Below, piece after piece: positions 1 through 7,714 of a stretch of 10,002 nucleotides of DNA (position 1 is its first letter; each line of letters starts with the position of its first letter). Under the pieces are notes generated by a model. It saw nothing but the letters and a program-made list of their open reading frames with translations, was not told the origin of the DNA and did not search any database. The position numbers and the translations under genes are program-made. Source of the DNA: Bordetella parapertussis (GTDB lineage: Bacteria > Pseudomonadota > Gammaproteobacteria > Burkholderiales > SG8-39); assembly GCA_945906975.1 (NCBI GenBank), contig CAMDRY010000079.1:1-10002 (forward strand), in the 5' to 3' direction.

Positions 1-85
1 CATGGCGCTCGCTTCGGAGTTTTACGACGAGTCGGATTATTTCCGTACTTACAGCGCGTTTGCAGAATCGGTGCACAGGGCGTGA
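1..85 (+). CDS. C-terminal end of a probable dTDP-4-oxo-6-deoxyglucose 3,4-ketoisomerase (FdtA/QdtA/WxcM-like), 5' truncated by the window
   Basis: The frame is open from the window edge to the TGA at 83-85, giving 27 visible residues that begin [17 protein letters not shown]. The run [13 protein letters not shown] is what I expect at the C-terminal end of the cupin-fold sugar 3,4-ketoisomerases FdtA and QdtA, where a [SD]xYDExDYIRxYxxF pattern is typical. These enzymes turn dTDP-4-keto-6-deoxyglucose into the 3-keto sugar used by the next enzyme. The stop overlaps the GTG start of the aminotransferase (GTGA at 82-85), so the two are translationally coupled, as fdtA/fdtB pairs often are. The ATG at 2-4 is probably internal rather than the start. 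The cupin core and active site lie outside the window, so the call rests on a short tail plus the partner gene. Confidence 0.6.
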   Translation, partial: MALASEFYDESDYFRTYSAFAESVHRA

Positions 86-1176
86 ACATCCCGTTTCTAG
101 ACCTCGCGGCGATCAACGCCGAGGTAGGGACACAGCTCGACGCCGCCCTGACCCGCGTGCGGGCGGCATCCCATTACATTCTCGGCCCTGAGCTTGAGGC
201 ATTCGAGAATGAGTTTGCCAACTACTGCGGGGCCGGGCACTGTGTTGGCGTGGGTAACGGGCTTGAAGCGCTGGTCCTCGCGCTGCGCGCCGCCGGCATC
301 GGCCCAGGCGATGAGGTCATCGTGCCCAGCCATACCTTCATCGCTACCTGGCTTGCGGTTACCGCCTGCGGGGCAACCGTCGTCCCGGTCGAGCCGATAC
401 CAGCCGGCTTCAACATCGACCCGTCGGGCATCGAAGCCGCAATCACGCCCCGGACGCGGGCGATCATACCGGTCCACCTTTACGGCGAGCCGGCCGACAT
501 GGATGCGATTAATGCCACAGCGCAAAAGCACGGACTGTTCGTACTTGAAGATGCCGCACAAGCGCATGGCGCGCGCTTCAAGGGGCGCCGCACCGGCGCA
601 CTGGGCCACGCCGCGGCGTTCAGTTTTTACCCGGCCAAGAACCTCGGGGCGCTGGGCGATGGCGGCGCAGTTGTAACCGGCGACAAAGCGCTGGCGGACA
701 GGATACGGGCCCTGCGCAGCTACGGATCAACGGAACGCTACGCACATCCAATGCAGGGTGGCAATTCCCGTCTTGATGAAATGCAGGCAGCCTGCCTGCG
801 CGTCAAGCTTCCCGGGCTGGATACGGGCAACGCACGCCGCCGCCAGCAGGCTGCCCGATACCTGGAGGCGTTGGCATCGACCAAGCTTGTGCTGCCAACC
901 CCCGCGCCAGCAGGCGAACCGGTCTGGCATTTGTTCGTGGTGCAAAGCGCCGAACGCGGCCAGCTGCAGAAAACACTCGCCGCGGCGGGAATCGCCACGC
1001 TCATTCACTACCCGCGTCCGCCGCACCTGCAGGGCGCCTACGCCGCGATGGGTTTCGGTCGCGGCGCCTTCCCGCGCGCAGAAGCGCTGGCGGACCGGGT
1101 GTTGAGCCTGCCTATCGGCTGGGACTTTGATATTGCCGGAACTGCACAGGCGGTCGCTCAAGCGACCAAGATCTGA
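82..1176 (+). CDS. DegT/DnrJ/EryC1/StrS-family PLP sugar aminotransferase, probably FdtB/QdtB-like
   Basis: This is a full-length 364-residue member of the sugar aminotransferase family, close to the usual 360-390. It would move an amino group from glutamate to the keto carbon of a nucleotide sugar in the cytoplasm. The family landmarks appear in order: GNGLEAL near 59-65 for cofactor phosphate binding, VPSHTFIAT at 81-89, EDAAQAHGA at 156-164 with Asp157 for the pyridine nitrogen, [17 protein letters not shown] at 181-197 with Lys186 as the Schiff-base lysine, and [18 protein letters not shown] downstream. The start is GTG at 82, overlapping the stop of the upstream gene, and the N-terminus [10 protein letters not shown] is typical for the family. 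The upstream ketoisomerase tail suggests C3 amination (dTDP-Fuc3N or dTDP-Qui3N). Substrate cannot be read from sequence alone, so no symbol is given. The next gene starts one base after the stop. Confidence 0.9.
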   Translation: MNIPFLDLAAINAEVGTQLDAALTRVRAASHYILGPELEAFENEFANYCGAGHCVGVGNGLEALVLALRAAGIGPGDEVIVPSHTFIATWLAVTACGATVVPVEPIPAGFNIDPSGIEAAITPRTRAIIPVHLYGEPADMDAINATAQKHGLFVLEDAAQAHGARFKGRRTGALGHAAAFSFYPAKNLGALGDGGAVVTGDKALADRIRALRSYGSTERYAHPMQGGNSRLDEMQAACLRVKLPGLDTGNARRRQQAARYLEALASTKLVLPTPAPAGEPVWHLFVVQSAERGQLQKTLAAAGIATLIHYPRPPHLQGAYAAMGFGRGAFPRAEALADRVLSLPIGWDFDIAGTAQAVAQATKI

Positions 1177-1177
1177 T

Positions 1178-2401
1178 ATGAGCCACACACCGCTTATAAG
1201 CGTATGTATGCCGGCCTACAACCACGCCGCTTATGTCGGATTTGCAATCGAAAGCATTCTCGCCCAGAGCTTCGGGGACTTTGAGCTGCTTATCAACGAC
1301 GATTGCTCTTCGGACCTTACCTTCGAGGTCATTCGCTCCTATGAGGATCCGCGTATTAACGCGGTGCGCCAACCCCTGCGTTCGGGTCCAAGCGTCAATC
1401 TGAACGCCGCCATGCGCCGCGCACGCGGCAAGTACATCGCCTTGTGTGCGTCAGATGATCTGTGGTTGCCCGAAAAACTCGAAAGACAGCTCGGCTACAT
1501 GGAGTCGCACCCGGAAGTCGCCGCCCTGTTCGGCATACCCTGGCTGATCGATTCTGATGGCACACGCATGGCCGATTCAGCCCACGGATCGCTCACCAAG
1601 GACATCGGTGGTGCAAACTTTGACAGGAAACAATGGCTCGCCTGGCTGTTCAAAAACGGAAACTGCCTTTGCGCCACCACCCCCTTGCTGAGGACCGATG
1701 CGGTGCGCGTAATCGGCGAGTTCGACCCGCTTATGCTGCAGTTGCAAGACTACGACTACTGGGTGCGGCTGCTTGGCAAGTACGAACTGCGCCTCTCGCA
1801 AGAGAGGCTGGTGGAGTACAGGCTTAACACCGGCGGCGGCAATATTTCCCGCGCCTCCATGCCCGCGGGCGCGCGCCTCACCCATGAGTACTATCGCGTA
1901 CTGCGCCATTTTGCTGATGGCGCGGCGGCCGATGCGGTTGCCGGCGCGCCACTCGAGGGCGATCCGCTGATTACCTGGCAACCGGCCGCCCCAAGCCGCG
2001 ACCTGCGCCTGGCGGAACACGCGTTGCAATGCGCCATGGCCTCCCCGCAGGCGCCGGCGTTTTTCCTGTTCGCCATGGACTGCCTGCACCGCTACGGCGG
2101 CACCGAAAGCGCACTGGTGGGGGCCGCCACCGAATCACAGCTGTTCACCCTGCCGCTGTTCGAAGTCAGCGGATCATCGCTCGCGCAGGATGTCATGCTG
2201 GGGATGCGCAAGGTGATTTCGGCCGAACAGGCGCTGATGACAATGCAGCACGAGCTTAATGTGCTGCGCGCCGAAAAAAAAACCTGGGCCGCGCCACCGC
2301 TTGCCGCCCCCGCACAACGCCTGCCAGCGCAACAGCCCGAACCGGGCGCCGGCCCCGTGAATGCGCTGCGCCGGCTTCTGGGGCGAGCCAAAAAACCTTA
2401 G
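1178..2401 (+). CDS. GT2-family (GT-A fold) glycosyltransferase with Ala/Pro-rich C-terminal tail
   Basis: The protein has 407 residues from the ATG at 1178, one base after the aminotransferase stop. An in-frame TTG at 1127 would overlap that gene by 50 bases and adds residues unlike the family. The N-terminus PLISVCMPAYNHAAYVGFAI at 5-24 is the standard GT2 opening. NDDCS at 40-44 is the nucleotide-binding acidic site, ASDD at 91-94 stands in for the metal-binding DxD, and QDYDYW at 190-195 fits the ED-type catalytic base region. It should move a sugar from a nucleotide donor onto a growing glycan at the inner membrane face, and no membrane segment is visible. Beyond about residue 250 the similarity fades into a helical part, a short possible coiled coil near 350-370 and an Ala/Pro-rich tail. 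An A9 run at 2274-2282 encodes Glu-Lys-Lys at 366-368. Donor and acceptor are unknown. Confidence 0.88.
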   Translation: MSHTPLISVCMPAYNHAAYVGFAIESILAQSFGDFELLINDDCSSDLTFEVIRSYEDPRINAVRQPLRSGPSVNLNAAMRRARGKYIALCASDDLWLPEKLERQLGYMESHPEVAALFGIPWLIDSDGTRMADSAHGSLTKDIGGANFDRKQWLAWLFKNGNCLCATTPLLRTDAVRVIGEFDPLMLQLQDYDYWVRLLGKYELRLSQERLVEYRLNTGGGNISRASMPAGARLTHEYYRVLRHFADGAAADAVAGAPLEGDPLITWQPAAPSRDLRLAEHALQCAMASPQAPAFFLFAMDCLHRYGGTESALVGAATESQLFTLPLFEVSGSSLAQDVMLGMRKVISAEQALMTMQHELNVLRAEKKTWAAPPLAAPAQRLPAQQPEPGAGPVNALRRLLGRAKKP

Positions 2402-2419
2402 CAAGCAGACCCTCACCCG

Positions 2420-3562
2420 ATGCGCGTTCTTGAGCAATTCAAATCACTTCTAAGCGGACGCGCGTCGCGGGAGACGCGTGCACTGGCGCATCTCGCGCAG
2501 GCGTCGGCCTTGTCGGCACAAGGCGACCTGGATGGCGCCATGGCGCAGCTTCACGCGGCGATCGCGCTATCGCCCGCAATGCCCGACCCCCATTACCGGC
2601 TCGGGCGCTGCCTGCTCAAAAAAAATAGCGATGCGGCAGCCGTGTCAGCGCTCACCGACGCCCTGGTCCGCACGCCCCCGTATCCACTGGCCCTGCATTG
2701 CCAGGTATTCCTGGCAGTGGCCAACTCAAGGCTGAGGCTGGGCCGTGGCGAAGCCGCCTTTTTCCCGCCACCCGCCCTCCCTGAAAAGCCCCCGCTCCTC
2801 TCGGTGATTATTTGCAGCATCGACGAAAAACGTTTTCAGCAGGCATCCGCGCTGTATATGCGCCTGCTGGAACGGGTACCGCACGAGATTATCGGCATCC
2901 ACGACGCGCGCTCGCTGTGCGCAGGCTACAACCGCGGCGTCGCGCGCAGCAAGGGCGATATTCTTATTTTCTCGCATGATGACGTGGATATCCTCACGCC
3001 GGACTTCGCCGCACGCCTGGTTGCCAGCCTGGATCAGCACGACCTCATCGGCGCCGTCGGCGCGACCCATCTTTCGGGTGCGACCTGGTTTGGCGGCGGT
3101 TGGCCCAACCTGCGCGGCCAGGTCGGCGTTCCTGCCAATAACGGGGCCGGCACGGTCGCCAATTTTTTTGGCACTTATGGCCTGGCGGCTGGAAGCGTGC
3201 AGGTCATGGACGGCTTTTTTCTCGCAGCGCGAAGAGAACTCGCGCTACAACTGCCCTTCGATGAAAAGACCTTCGACGGCTGGCACCTCTACGACATCGA
3301 CTTCAGCTTTTCCGCGCACCTGAAAGGCTACCGTTGCGCCATAGCCAACGACCAGGTGATGACGCACGCCTCGCGCGGGAAATTCGATGAAAAGTGGCGT
3401 TTCTACCGCGACCGTTTTCTAAACAAGCACGAGCGCCATCTGACCTTCACAGGGCCGGTCGGGTTTGCACAACTCGCGCCGCCGGCGATCGCCATGCCGT
3501 CAACAGAGGAATGGCTGTCCATCACCAAGCACCTGATTCTCGCCGGCCATCCGCCGTGTTGA
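2420..3562 (+). CDS. TPR-like domain fused to a StrF-like glycosyltransferase domain (first of a tandem pair)
   Basis: The product has 380 residues. Residues 20-100 form helix pairs with TPR-type spacing (ALAHLAQASALSAQGDLDGA, then HYRLGRCLLKKNSDAAAVSAL), so a protein-binding or oligomer role is likely. From about 127 it becomes a glycosyltransferase-like domain resembling the StrF/Glyco_tranf_2_5 family: LLSVIICSIDE at 126-136, EIIGIHDA at 156-163, GYNRGVARSKGDILIFSHDDVDI at 169-191 with HDD at 186-188 as the probable metal and donor site, MDGFFLAARRE at 263-273, FDGWHLYDIDFSF at 285-297 and THASRG at 315-320. No signal peptide or membrane span is visible. It starts 18 bases after the previous stop with no clear Shine-Dalgarno, and ends overlapping its paralogue. 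Runs A8 (2618-2625), T7 (3163-3169) and T6 (3215-3220) lie in the gene. Donor and acceptor cannot be inferred. Confidence 0.82.
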   Translation: MRVLEQFKSLLSGRASRETRALAHLAQASALSAQGDLDGAMAQLHAAIALSPAMPDPHYRLGRCLLKKNSDAAAVSALTDALVRTPPYPLALHCQVFLAVANSRLRLGRGEAAFFPPPALPEKPPLLSVIICSIDEKRFQQASALYMRLLERVPHEIIGIHDARSLCAGYNRGVARSKGDILIFSHDDVDILTPDFAARLVASLDQHDLIGAVGATHLSGATWFGGGWPNLRGQVGVPANNGAGTVANFFGTYGLAAGSVQVMDGFFLAARRELALQLPFDEKTFDGWHLYDIDFSFSAHLKGYRCAIANDQVMTHASRGKFDEKWRFYRDRFLNKHERHLTFTGPVGFAQLAPPAIAMPSTEEWLSITKHLILAGHPPC

Positions 3563-4671
3563 AGGGGCTTTTCCAACGCTTGCGCCCGGCGGGCGTCGTT
3601 ACAGTAGATGCGCTCTATCAACGCGCCGCGGCGGCATCGAATAAGGGCGATTTCCCTACCGCGATACGCCTCGCACGACAAGCCATCGACGCTGAACCGG
3701 ACCTGCCCCCGCTGCACTACCTGCTCGGCTGCGGCCTCGAAGAGCAGAACGATTATGCCTCTGCCGCCCAGGTCTTCGCTGACTGCATCCGGCTCAAGCC
3801 CGCGTATCCACTCAGCCTGCAGGCTAGCGCCCACCATGCCCTTTGCCGCGCACGCATCGACCTTGCCGCCGGCCGGCAAGCCGGCGACATGACCCTGCCA
3901 GACTCCAAACGTAAAACCCTCTCGGTCATCATATGCAGCGCCAACGCGACCCGGTTCGCCGAAACCAAGGCCATGTACCAACAACTACTCGCCGGCCTTG
4001 AATACGAAATCATCGGCATTCACGATGCCAGTGCGCTCGCCTCGGGCTACAACCGCGGCCTGCGCGCCGCCTGCGGTGAAATCGTCATACTCGCCCATGA
4101 TGATGCACGAATCGTCAATGCCGACTTTGCCGCGCGCCTGCTCGATGCGCTGGAAAGACACGATATCGTCGGCGTCGCCGGATCGCGAAAACTCCTTGGC
4201 GCGGCGTGGCATTTCGCCGGATATCCACATTTATGCGGGCAGGTCGCCATGCCCGGAGAGCAATTGGGGCGGATTACCACGCTGTTTGGGGTCAACGAGC
4301 CCGAAAGCGCCGGATTGCAGGCGCTTGACGGCGTTTTTCTCGCAATGCGCCGCGAAACTGCCCTACATGTCGGTTTTGACGAAGCCACGTTCGACGGCTG
4401 GCATCTCTATGATATGGATTTCAGCTACCGGGCGGCGCAAATGGGTCTCGATTGCGCCACCTGCAACAGCCTGCTGCTCGTACATGCCTCGCAAGGGGGC
4501 TACAATGCGGACTGGCTGCATTATGCACAGCGCTTTCTGGACAAACACAAGGCATCAGTCGGACCGATGCAAGCTTGGCATGAGCAGCCGCAGCTCGTAT
4601 CGCTGCCGGTTCGTTCCGTTGAAGAATGGCGGCTGCTTACCGAACTGCTGACCAACGCCGGGCATTATTAG
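3556..4671 (+). CDS. TPR-like domain fused to a StrF-like glycosyltransferase domain (second of a tandem pair)
   Basis: The product has 371 residues from GTG 3556; TTG 3559 is an equally possible start, and both overlap the upstream TGA at 3560-3562. The frame stays open back to 3394, but that would overlap the previous gene by 168 bases. The N-terminus then matches the paralogue (short basic stretch, TPR-like helices at about 18-100). The transferase domain repeats the same landmarks: LSVIICSAN at 122-130, EIIGIHDASAL at 151-161, GYNRG at 164-168, HDD at 181-183, LDGVFLAMRRE at 258-268, FDGWHLYDMDFSY at 279-291 and HASQG at 310-314. Because TPR and transferase parts are both conserved, the pair looks like a whole-gene tandem duplication that has since diverged. 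It probably acts in the same glycan assembly with a different acceptor or step. It is the last gene of the operon. Confidence 0.82.
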   Translation: MLKGLFQRLRPAGVVTVDALYQRAAAASNKGDFPTAIRLARQAIDAEPDLPPLHYLLGCGLEEQNDYASAAQVFADCIRLKPAYPLSLQASAHHALCRARIDLAAGRQAGDMTLPDSKRKTLSVIICSANATRFAETKAMYQQLLAGLEYEIIGIHDASALASGYNRGLRAACGEIVILAHDDARIVNADFAARLLDALERHDIVGVAGSRKLLGAAWHFAGYPHLCGQVAMPGEQLGRITTLFGVNEPESAGLQALDGVFLAMRRETALHVGFDEATFDGWHLYDMDFSYRAAQMGLDCATCNSLLLVHASQGGYNADWLHYAQRFLDKHKASVGPMQAWHEQPQLVSLPVRSVEEWRLLTELLTNAGHY

Positions 4672-4678
4672 CCGGCGT
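4655..4678 (+). other. Inverted repeat spanning the stop codon of the glycan operon
   Basis: ACGCCGG (4655-4661) and CCGGCGT (4672-4678) form a perfect 7-bp stem with a 10-base AT-rich loop that contains the TAG stop at 4669-4671. No U-tract follows, so it is not a canonical intrinsic terminator. It may protect the 3' end of the mRNA or help a Rho-type stop. Chance is also possible in GC-rich DNA. Confidence 0.3.
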
Positions 4679-4779
4679 CACAACCACCCGGACGGGATGC
4701 ACCATGCCCTTCCAATATCCAGAACCGGTCGGAAAAATTCGCCCCGTTCCCATCTGACGCTTTATTCCGCCTGTTCCCA

Positions 4780-6687
4780 ATGCCCCTCATCCAGCTCTCC
4801 CAGCTTTCCCTCGCCTACGGCCACGTACCGCTACTCGATCACGCCGACCTCATTATTGAGTCGGGCCAACGCATAGGCCTCATCGGCCGTAACGGCACCG
4901 GAAAATCCAGCCTGCTAAAAATTATCGCAGGCGAATCGACGGCGGACGACGGCAAAGTCTGGCGCGCGCCCGGCCTGAAACTGGCAAGCGTCAGCCAGGA
5001 ACCGGCTGTCTCGCCGGGGCAGAGTGTTTTTGAGGCGGTGGCCGAGGGACTCGGGGACGGCAACCGTCTGCTGATCGACTACCACGCCGCCACCCATGCG
5101 CTTGCCGAAGCACACGACGATCCGGCCGCACTCGAACGCTTGCATCATGCGCAGGAGGCGCTGGACGCGAGCAACGGATGGACCTTGCAGCACAAGGTCG
5201 ACACCACGCTGACGCGCTTGCAACTGGACGCGGACCGCCTCGTGTCGGAGCTGTCCGGCGGATTGAAAAAGCGTGTCGCACTGGCCCGTGCACTTGTCAT
5301 GGAGCCGGACATGTTGATACTCGACGAGCCGACCAACCACCTTGATTTTTCCGCTATCGAGTGGCTGGAGGAAACCCTGTTGTCATTTTCCGGCAGCGTA
5401 TTGTTCGTCACCCACGACCGGCGTTTTCTTGACCGCATCGCCAACCAGATCATTGAGCTCGACCGCGGCCACCTATCGTCGTATCCGGGCAATTTCAGCG
5501 CCTACCAAACACAAAAGGCCGCGGCACTGGAAACCGAAGCCGTGCACAGCCGCAAATTCGACAAGGTGCTGGCGCAAGAAGAGGCGTGGATACGCGAGGG
5601 CATCAAGGCGCGGCGCACCCGCAACGAAGGCCGGGTGCGCCGGCTCGAAGCATTGCGCCTGGAACGTGCCGCGCGGCGCGAGCGCGTCGGCAAAGTGCAG
5701 CTTGCCGTCGGCGAAGGCGAGCGTTCGGGAAAGCTGGTGGCCGAACTGGAGAACGTCAGCAAGTCATACAAGGACGAAATGCGCGGCGACAACCGCGTGA
5801 TAGACGACTTTTCCTGCCGCATCCTGCGCGGCGACAAGGTCGGACTGATAGGCCCCAACGGCAGCGGCAAGACCACGCTGCTCAGGCTGATCCTGGGCGA
5901 AATCGAGGCCGACGCCGGCCAGATCAAGCTGGGCACCAAGCTCAGCATTGCCTACTTCGACCAGTTCCGCGAAACTCTCGACGAAGAGGCAACACTCGCC
6001 GACACCATCAGCCCCGGCTCCGACTTTGTCGAAGTCGATGGGGTGCGCAAGCATGTCATCAGCTACCTTGGCGATTTTCTCTTTCCACCGGCGCGCGCCA
6101 AGGCCCCGGTCAAGGCACTTTCGGGCGGGGAACGCAACCGCCTACTGCTGGCGCGCCTGTTCACGCGCTCGGCCAACGTGCTGGTTCTCGATGAACCGAC
6201 CAATGACCTGGATATCGAAACCCTAGAGTTGCTCGAGGATTTGCTGCAGGACTACACCGGCACGCTATTTCTGGTCAGCCACGACCGGGTCTTTCTGGAC
6301 AACGTCGTCACACAGACCATCGTCAGCGAGGGCGACGGCCAATGGAAAGAATACGCCGGCGGCTATACCGATTGGCAGCGCGCCAAGAACGCGGGTAAAT
6401 CGGAGACGACGGCCGAGCCGGTCGAAAAAAAGTCGGAGAAGCGACCGGCTCAGGCGGCCCCAAAATCACGTCTCAGCTACAAGGAGAACCGCGAACTCGC
6501 GGAGTTGCCGGAAAAAATGCAGGCAATGGAATCGGAGCAGCAGGACATAACGACACGCCTCGCCGACACCACCCTGTACCGCGACCATCCCGGTGAGGTC
6601 AAGCCGCTGCAGGCGCGTTTCGCCGAGTTGGAAGAAAAGCTGCTGGCGGCCCTGCAACGCTGGGAGGCGCTCGAAGCAAAAAAATAG
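4780..6687 (+). CDS. uup: ABC-F family ATPase, Uup type
   Basis: This 635-residue soluble protein has two ABC ATPase domains and no membrane segments, the length and layout of Uup. Uup is a ribosome- and DNA-junction-associated ABC-F protein linked to precise excision of transposons. Domain 1 has Walker A GRNGTGKS (36-43), signature LSGGLKKR (158-165) and Walker B LILDEPTNHLD (179-189). The charged linker around 240-310 (EEAWIREGIKARRTRNEGR) is typical of the family. Domain 2 has Walker A GPNGSGKT (358-365), LSGGERNR (447-454) and LVLDEPTNDLD (468-478). A Lys/Glu/Pro-rich hinge leads to a C-terminal coiled coil at about 563-635, the Uup DNA-binding domain. The start MPLIQLSQLSLAYGHVPLLDHA fits the family, although no Shine-Dalgarno is seen upstream. 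It sits 108 bases after the glycan operon and is probably transcribed separately. All catalytic motifs are intact. Confidence 0.95.
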   Translation: MPLIQLSQLSLAYGHVPLLDHADLIIESGQRIGLIGRNGTGKSSLLKIIAGESTADDGKVWRAPGLKLASVSQEPAVSPGQSVFEAVAEGLGDGNRLLIDYHAATHALAEAHDDPAALERLHHAQEALDASNGWTLQHKVDTTLTRLQLDADRLVSELSGGLKKRVALARALVMEPDMLILDEPTNHLDFSAIEWLEETLLSFSGSVLFVTHDRRFLDRIANQIIELDRGHLSSYPGNFSAYQTQKAAALETEAVHSRKFDKVLAQEEAWIREGIKARRTRNEGRVRRLEALRLERAARRERVGKVQLAVGEGERSGKLVAELENVSKSYKDEMRGDNRVIDDFSCRILRGDKVGLIGPNGSGKTTLLRLILGEIEADAGQIKLGTKLSIAYFDQFRETLDEEATLADTISPGSDFVEVDGVRKHVISYLGDFLFPPARAKAPVKALSGGERNRLLLARLFTRSANVLVLDEPTNDLDIETLELLEDLLQDYTGTLFLVSHDRVFLDNVVTQTIVSEGDGQWKEYAGGYTDWQRAKNAGKSETTAEPVEKKSEKRPAQAAPKSRLSYKENRELAELPEKMQAMESEQQDITTRLADTTLYRDHPGEVKPLQARFAELEEKLLAALQRWEALEAKK

Positions 6688-6700
6688 CGCCTGCCGGCGC
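6678..6700 (-). terminator. Intrinsic terminator of the minus-strand receptor gene, overlapping the 3' end of uup
   Basis: Read on the minus strand, two bases after the receptor stop codon there is GCGCC, loop GGCA, GGCGC (6700-6687), then TA and seven T (6684-6678). The 5-bp all-GC stem plus T-tract fits a Rho-independent terminator. The T-tract is the complement of the lysine codons that end uup. On the + strand the hairpin follows an A-run and lacks a U-tail, so it serves the minus-strand unit only. Confidence 0.55.
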
Positions 6701-6702
6701 GG

Positions 6703-7683
6703 CTACTGCTGTTCTATTTTTCGCGCATCCACGACGCGCTTCCACTTGCTGATTTCCCGTTCGATGTACTGGCGCATCTCCTCCGGACTGCTGGCCCGCG
6801 CCTCCCCGCCCAGATCCTGAAGTCTCTTGCGGATATCAGGCTGGTCGAGGGCAAGCCGCACTTCGCGGTTAAGCCTGTCGACAATCGCCGGTGGGGTGCC
6901 CGCAGTCGTCGCCAGGCCGAGGAAGGAACTGACCTCGTAACCGGGCAGTATATCGGCGAGCGCCGGCACACCCGGCAGCGCCGCCACGCGGGCGGCGGAA
7001 GTAACCGCAAGCGGGCGCAGCTTGCCGGCCTGAACCTGCGTAACCGTCAGCGTCATCGTCTCGAACATGACATCGACACGGCCGGCCATCAATTCGGTCA
7101 CCGCCGTGGTTCCCCCCTTGAACGGGACATGCGTCATTTCAACGCCGGCCATCACATTGAATAATTCGGTGGAAAGGTGGTGCAGCGTGCCGATCCCGGC
7201 AGTGGCGTAATTGAGCTTTCCGGGATTGGCCTTGGCGTAGGCGATCAGCTCCTCGATGGACTTGAACGGCGAAGCGGGTGTGACGCTGACGACAAAAGGA
7301 TAAAAAGTGAGCGGCGAAATCATGGCAAAGTCCCGCACCGGGTCGTAGGGCAGTTTTTTGAGCATGGCCGACTGCGCCGGGTAACCGCCGGTAATCACGA
7401 TCAGCGTGTAGCCATCGGGCGCCGCCTTCGCCACGTATTCATTGGCGATCATGCCTCCCGCGCCCGTGCGCGTTTCAACAATCACCTGCTGCTTGAGCGA
7501 TTCGGACAGTTTTTGCGCGATCAGCCGCGCAACAATGTCGGAACTGCCGCCTGCGGCAAAGCCGTTGACGATACGGATGACCTTGGTCGGATATTCCTGG
7601 GCGCGCAGTGAAAACGGCGCGAGCGCGGCGGCGCAAGCACCTGCGATCAGCCCACGTCGGCGGGTAGGGGATGGCTGGTTCAT
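6703..7683 (-). CDS. Tripartite tricarboxylate transporter (Bug/TctC-family) periplasmic substrate-binding protein
   Basis: The product has 326 residues, the standard Bug-family length. It begins MNQPSPTRRRGLIAGACAAALA, an export signal with a twin-arginine-like TRRRGLIAG stretch, probably cleaved near LRA/QE at 28-29. The mature part opens with YPTKVIRIVNGFAAGGSSDIVAR, the Bug pattern in which the loop after the first strand binds the ligand carboxylate. KLPYDPVRDFAMISPL, LNYATAGIGTLHHLSTELF and HVPFKGGTTAVTELMAGRVDVMFE follow as expected. These receptors deliver small carboxylates to TctAB permeases or act as sensors. No tctA or tctB gene is in the window, so it is an orphan like most Bug proteins. 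It has a strong AGGAGG site (7696-7691) and lies 31 bases after a small exported-protein gene, probably in one transcript. The ligand cannot be told from sequence. Confidence 0.93.
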   Translation of the reverse strand: MNQPSPTRRRGLIAGACAAALAPFSLRAQEYPTKVIRIVNGFAAGGSSDIVARLIAQKLSESLKQQVIVETRTGAGGMIANEYVAKAAPDGYTLIVITGGYPAQSAMLKKLPYDPVRDFAMISPLTFYPFVVSVTPASPFKSIEELIAYAKANPGKLNYATAGIGTLHHLSTELFNVMAGVEMTHVPFKGGTTAVTELMAGRVDVMFETMTLTVTQVQAGKLRPLAVTSAARVAALPGVPALADILPGYEVSSFLGLATTAGTPPAIVDRLNREVRLALDQPDIRKRLQDLGGEARASSPEEMRQYIEREISKWKRVVDARKIEQQ

Positions 7684-7690
7684 TTTTTTT

Positions 7691-7696
7691 CCTCCT
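7691..7696 (-). promoter_or_regulatory. Strong Shine-Dalgarno (AGGAGG) of the Bug receptor gene
   Basis: On the minus strand AGGAGG is followed by seven A and the ATG at 7683. A perfect site with ideal spacing inside a 31-base intergenic gap implies high translation of the receptor even when co-transcribed with the upstream gene. It also fixes the start. Confidence 0.75.
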
Positions 7697-7714
7697 GCGG
7701 GTTGATCCGCTTTT

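Noticed and set aside
97..609. Long minus-strand frame inside the aminotransferase gene
   Set aside because: It is an antisense shadow caused by GC-rich codon use; all family motifs lie on the + strand.
1127..1177. TTG start upstream for the GT2 glycosyltransferase
   Set aside because: The extra 17 residues overlap the aminotransferase end and are unlike GT2 N-termini; the ATG at 1178 gives a normal start.
3394..3555. N-terminal extension of the second TPR-glycosyltransferase
   Set aside because: It would overlap the preceding gene by 168 bases, and the paralogue aligns from the GTG at 3556.
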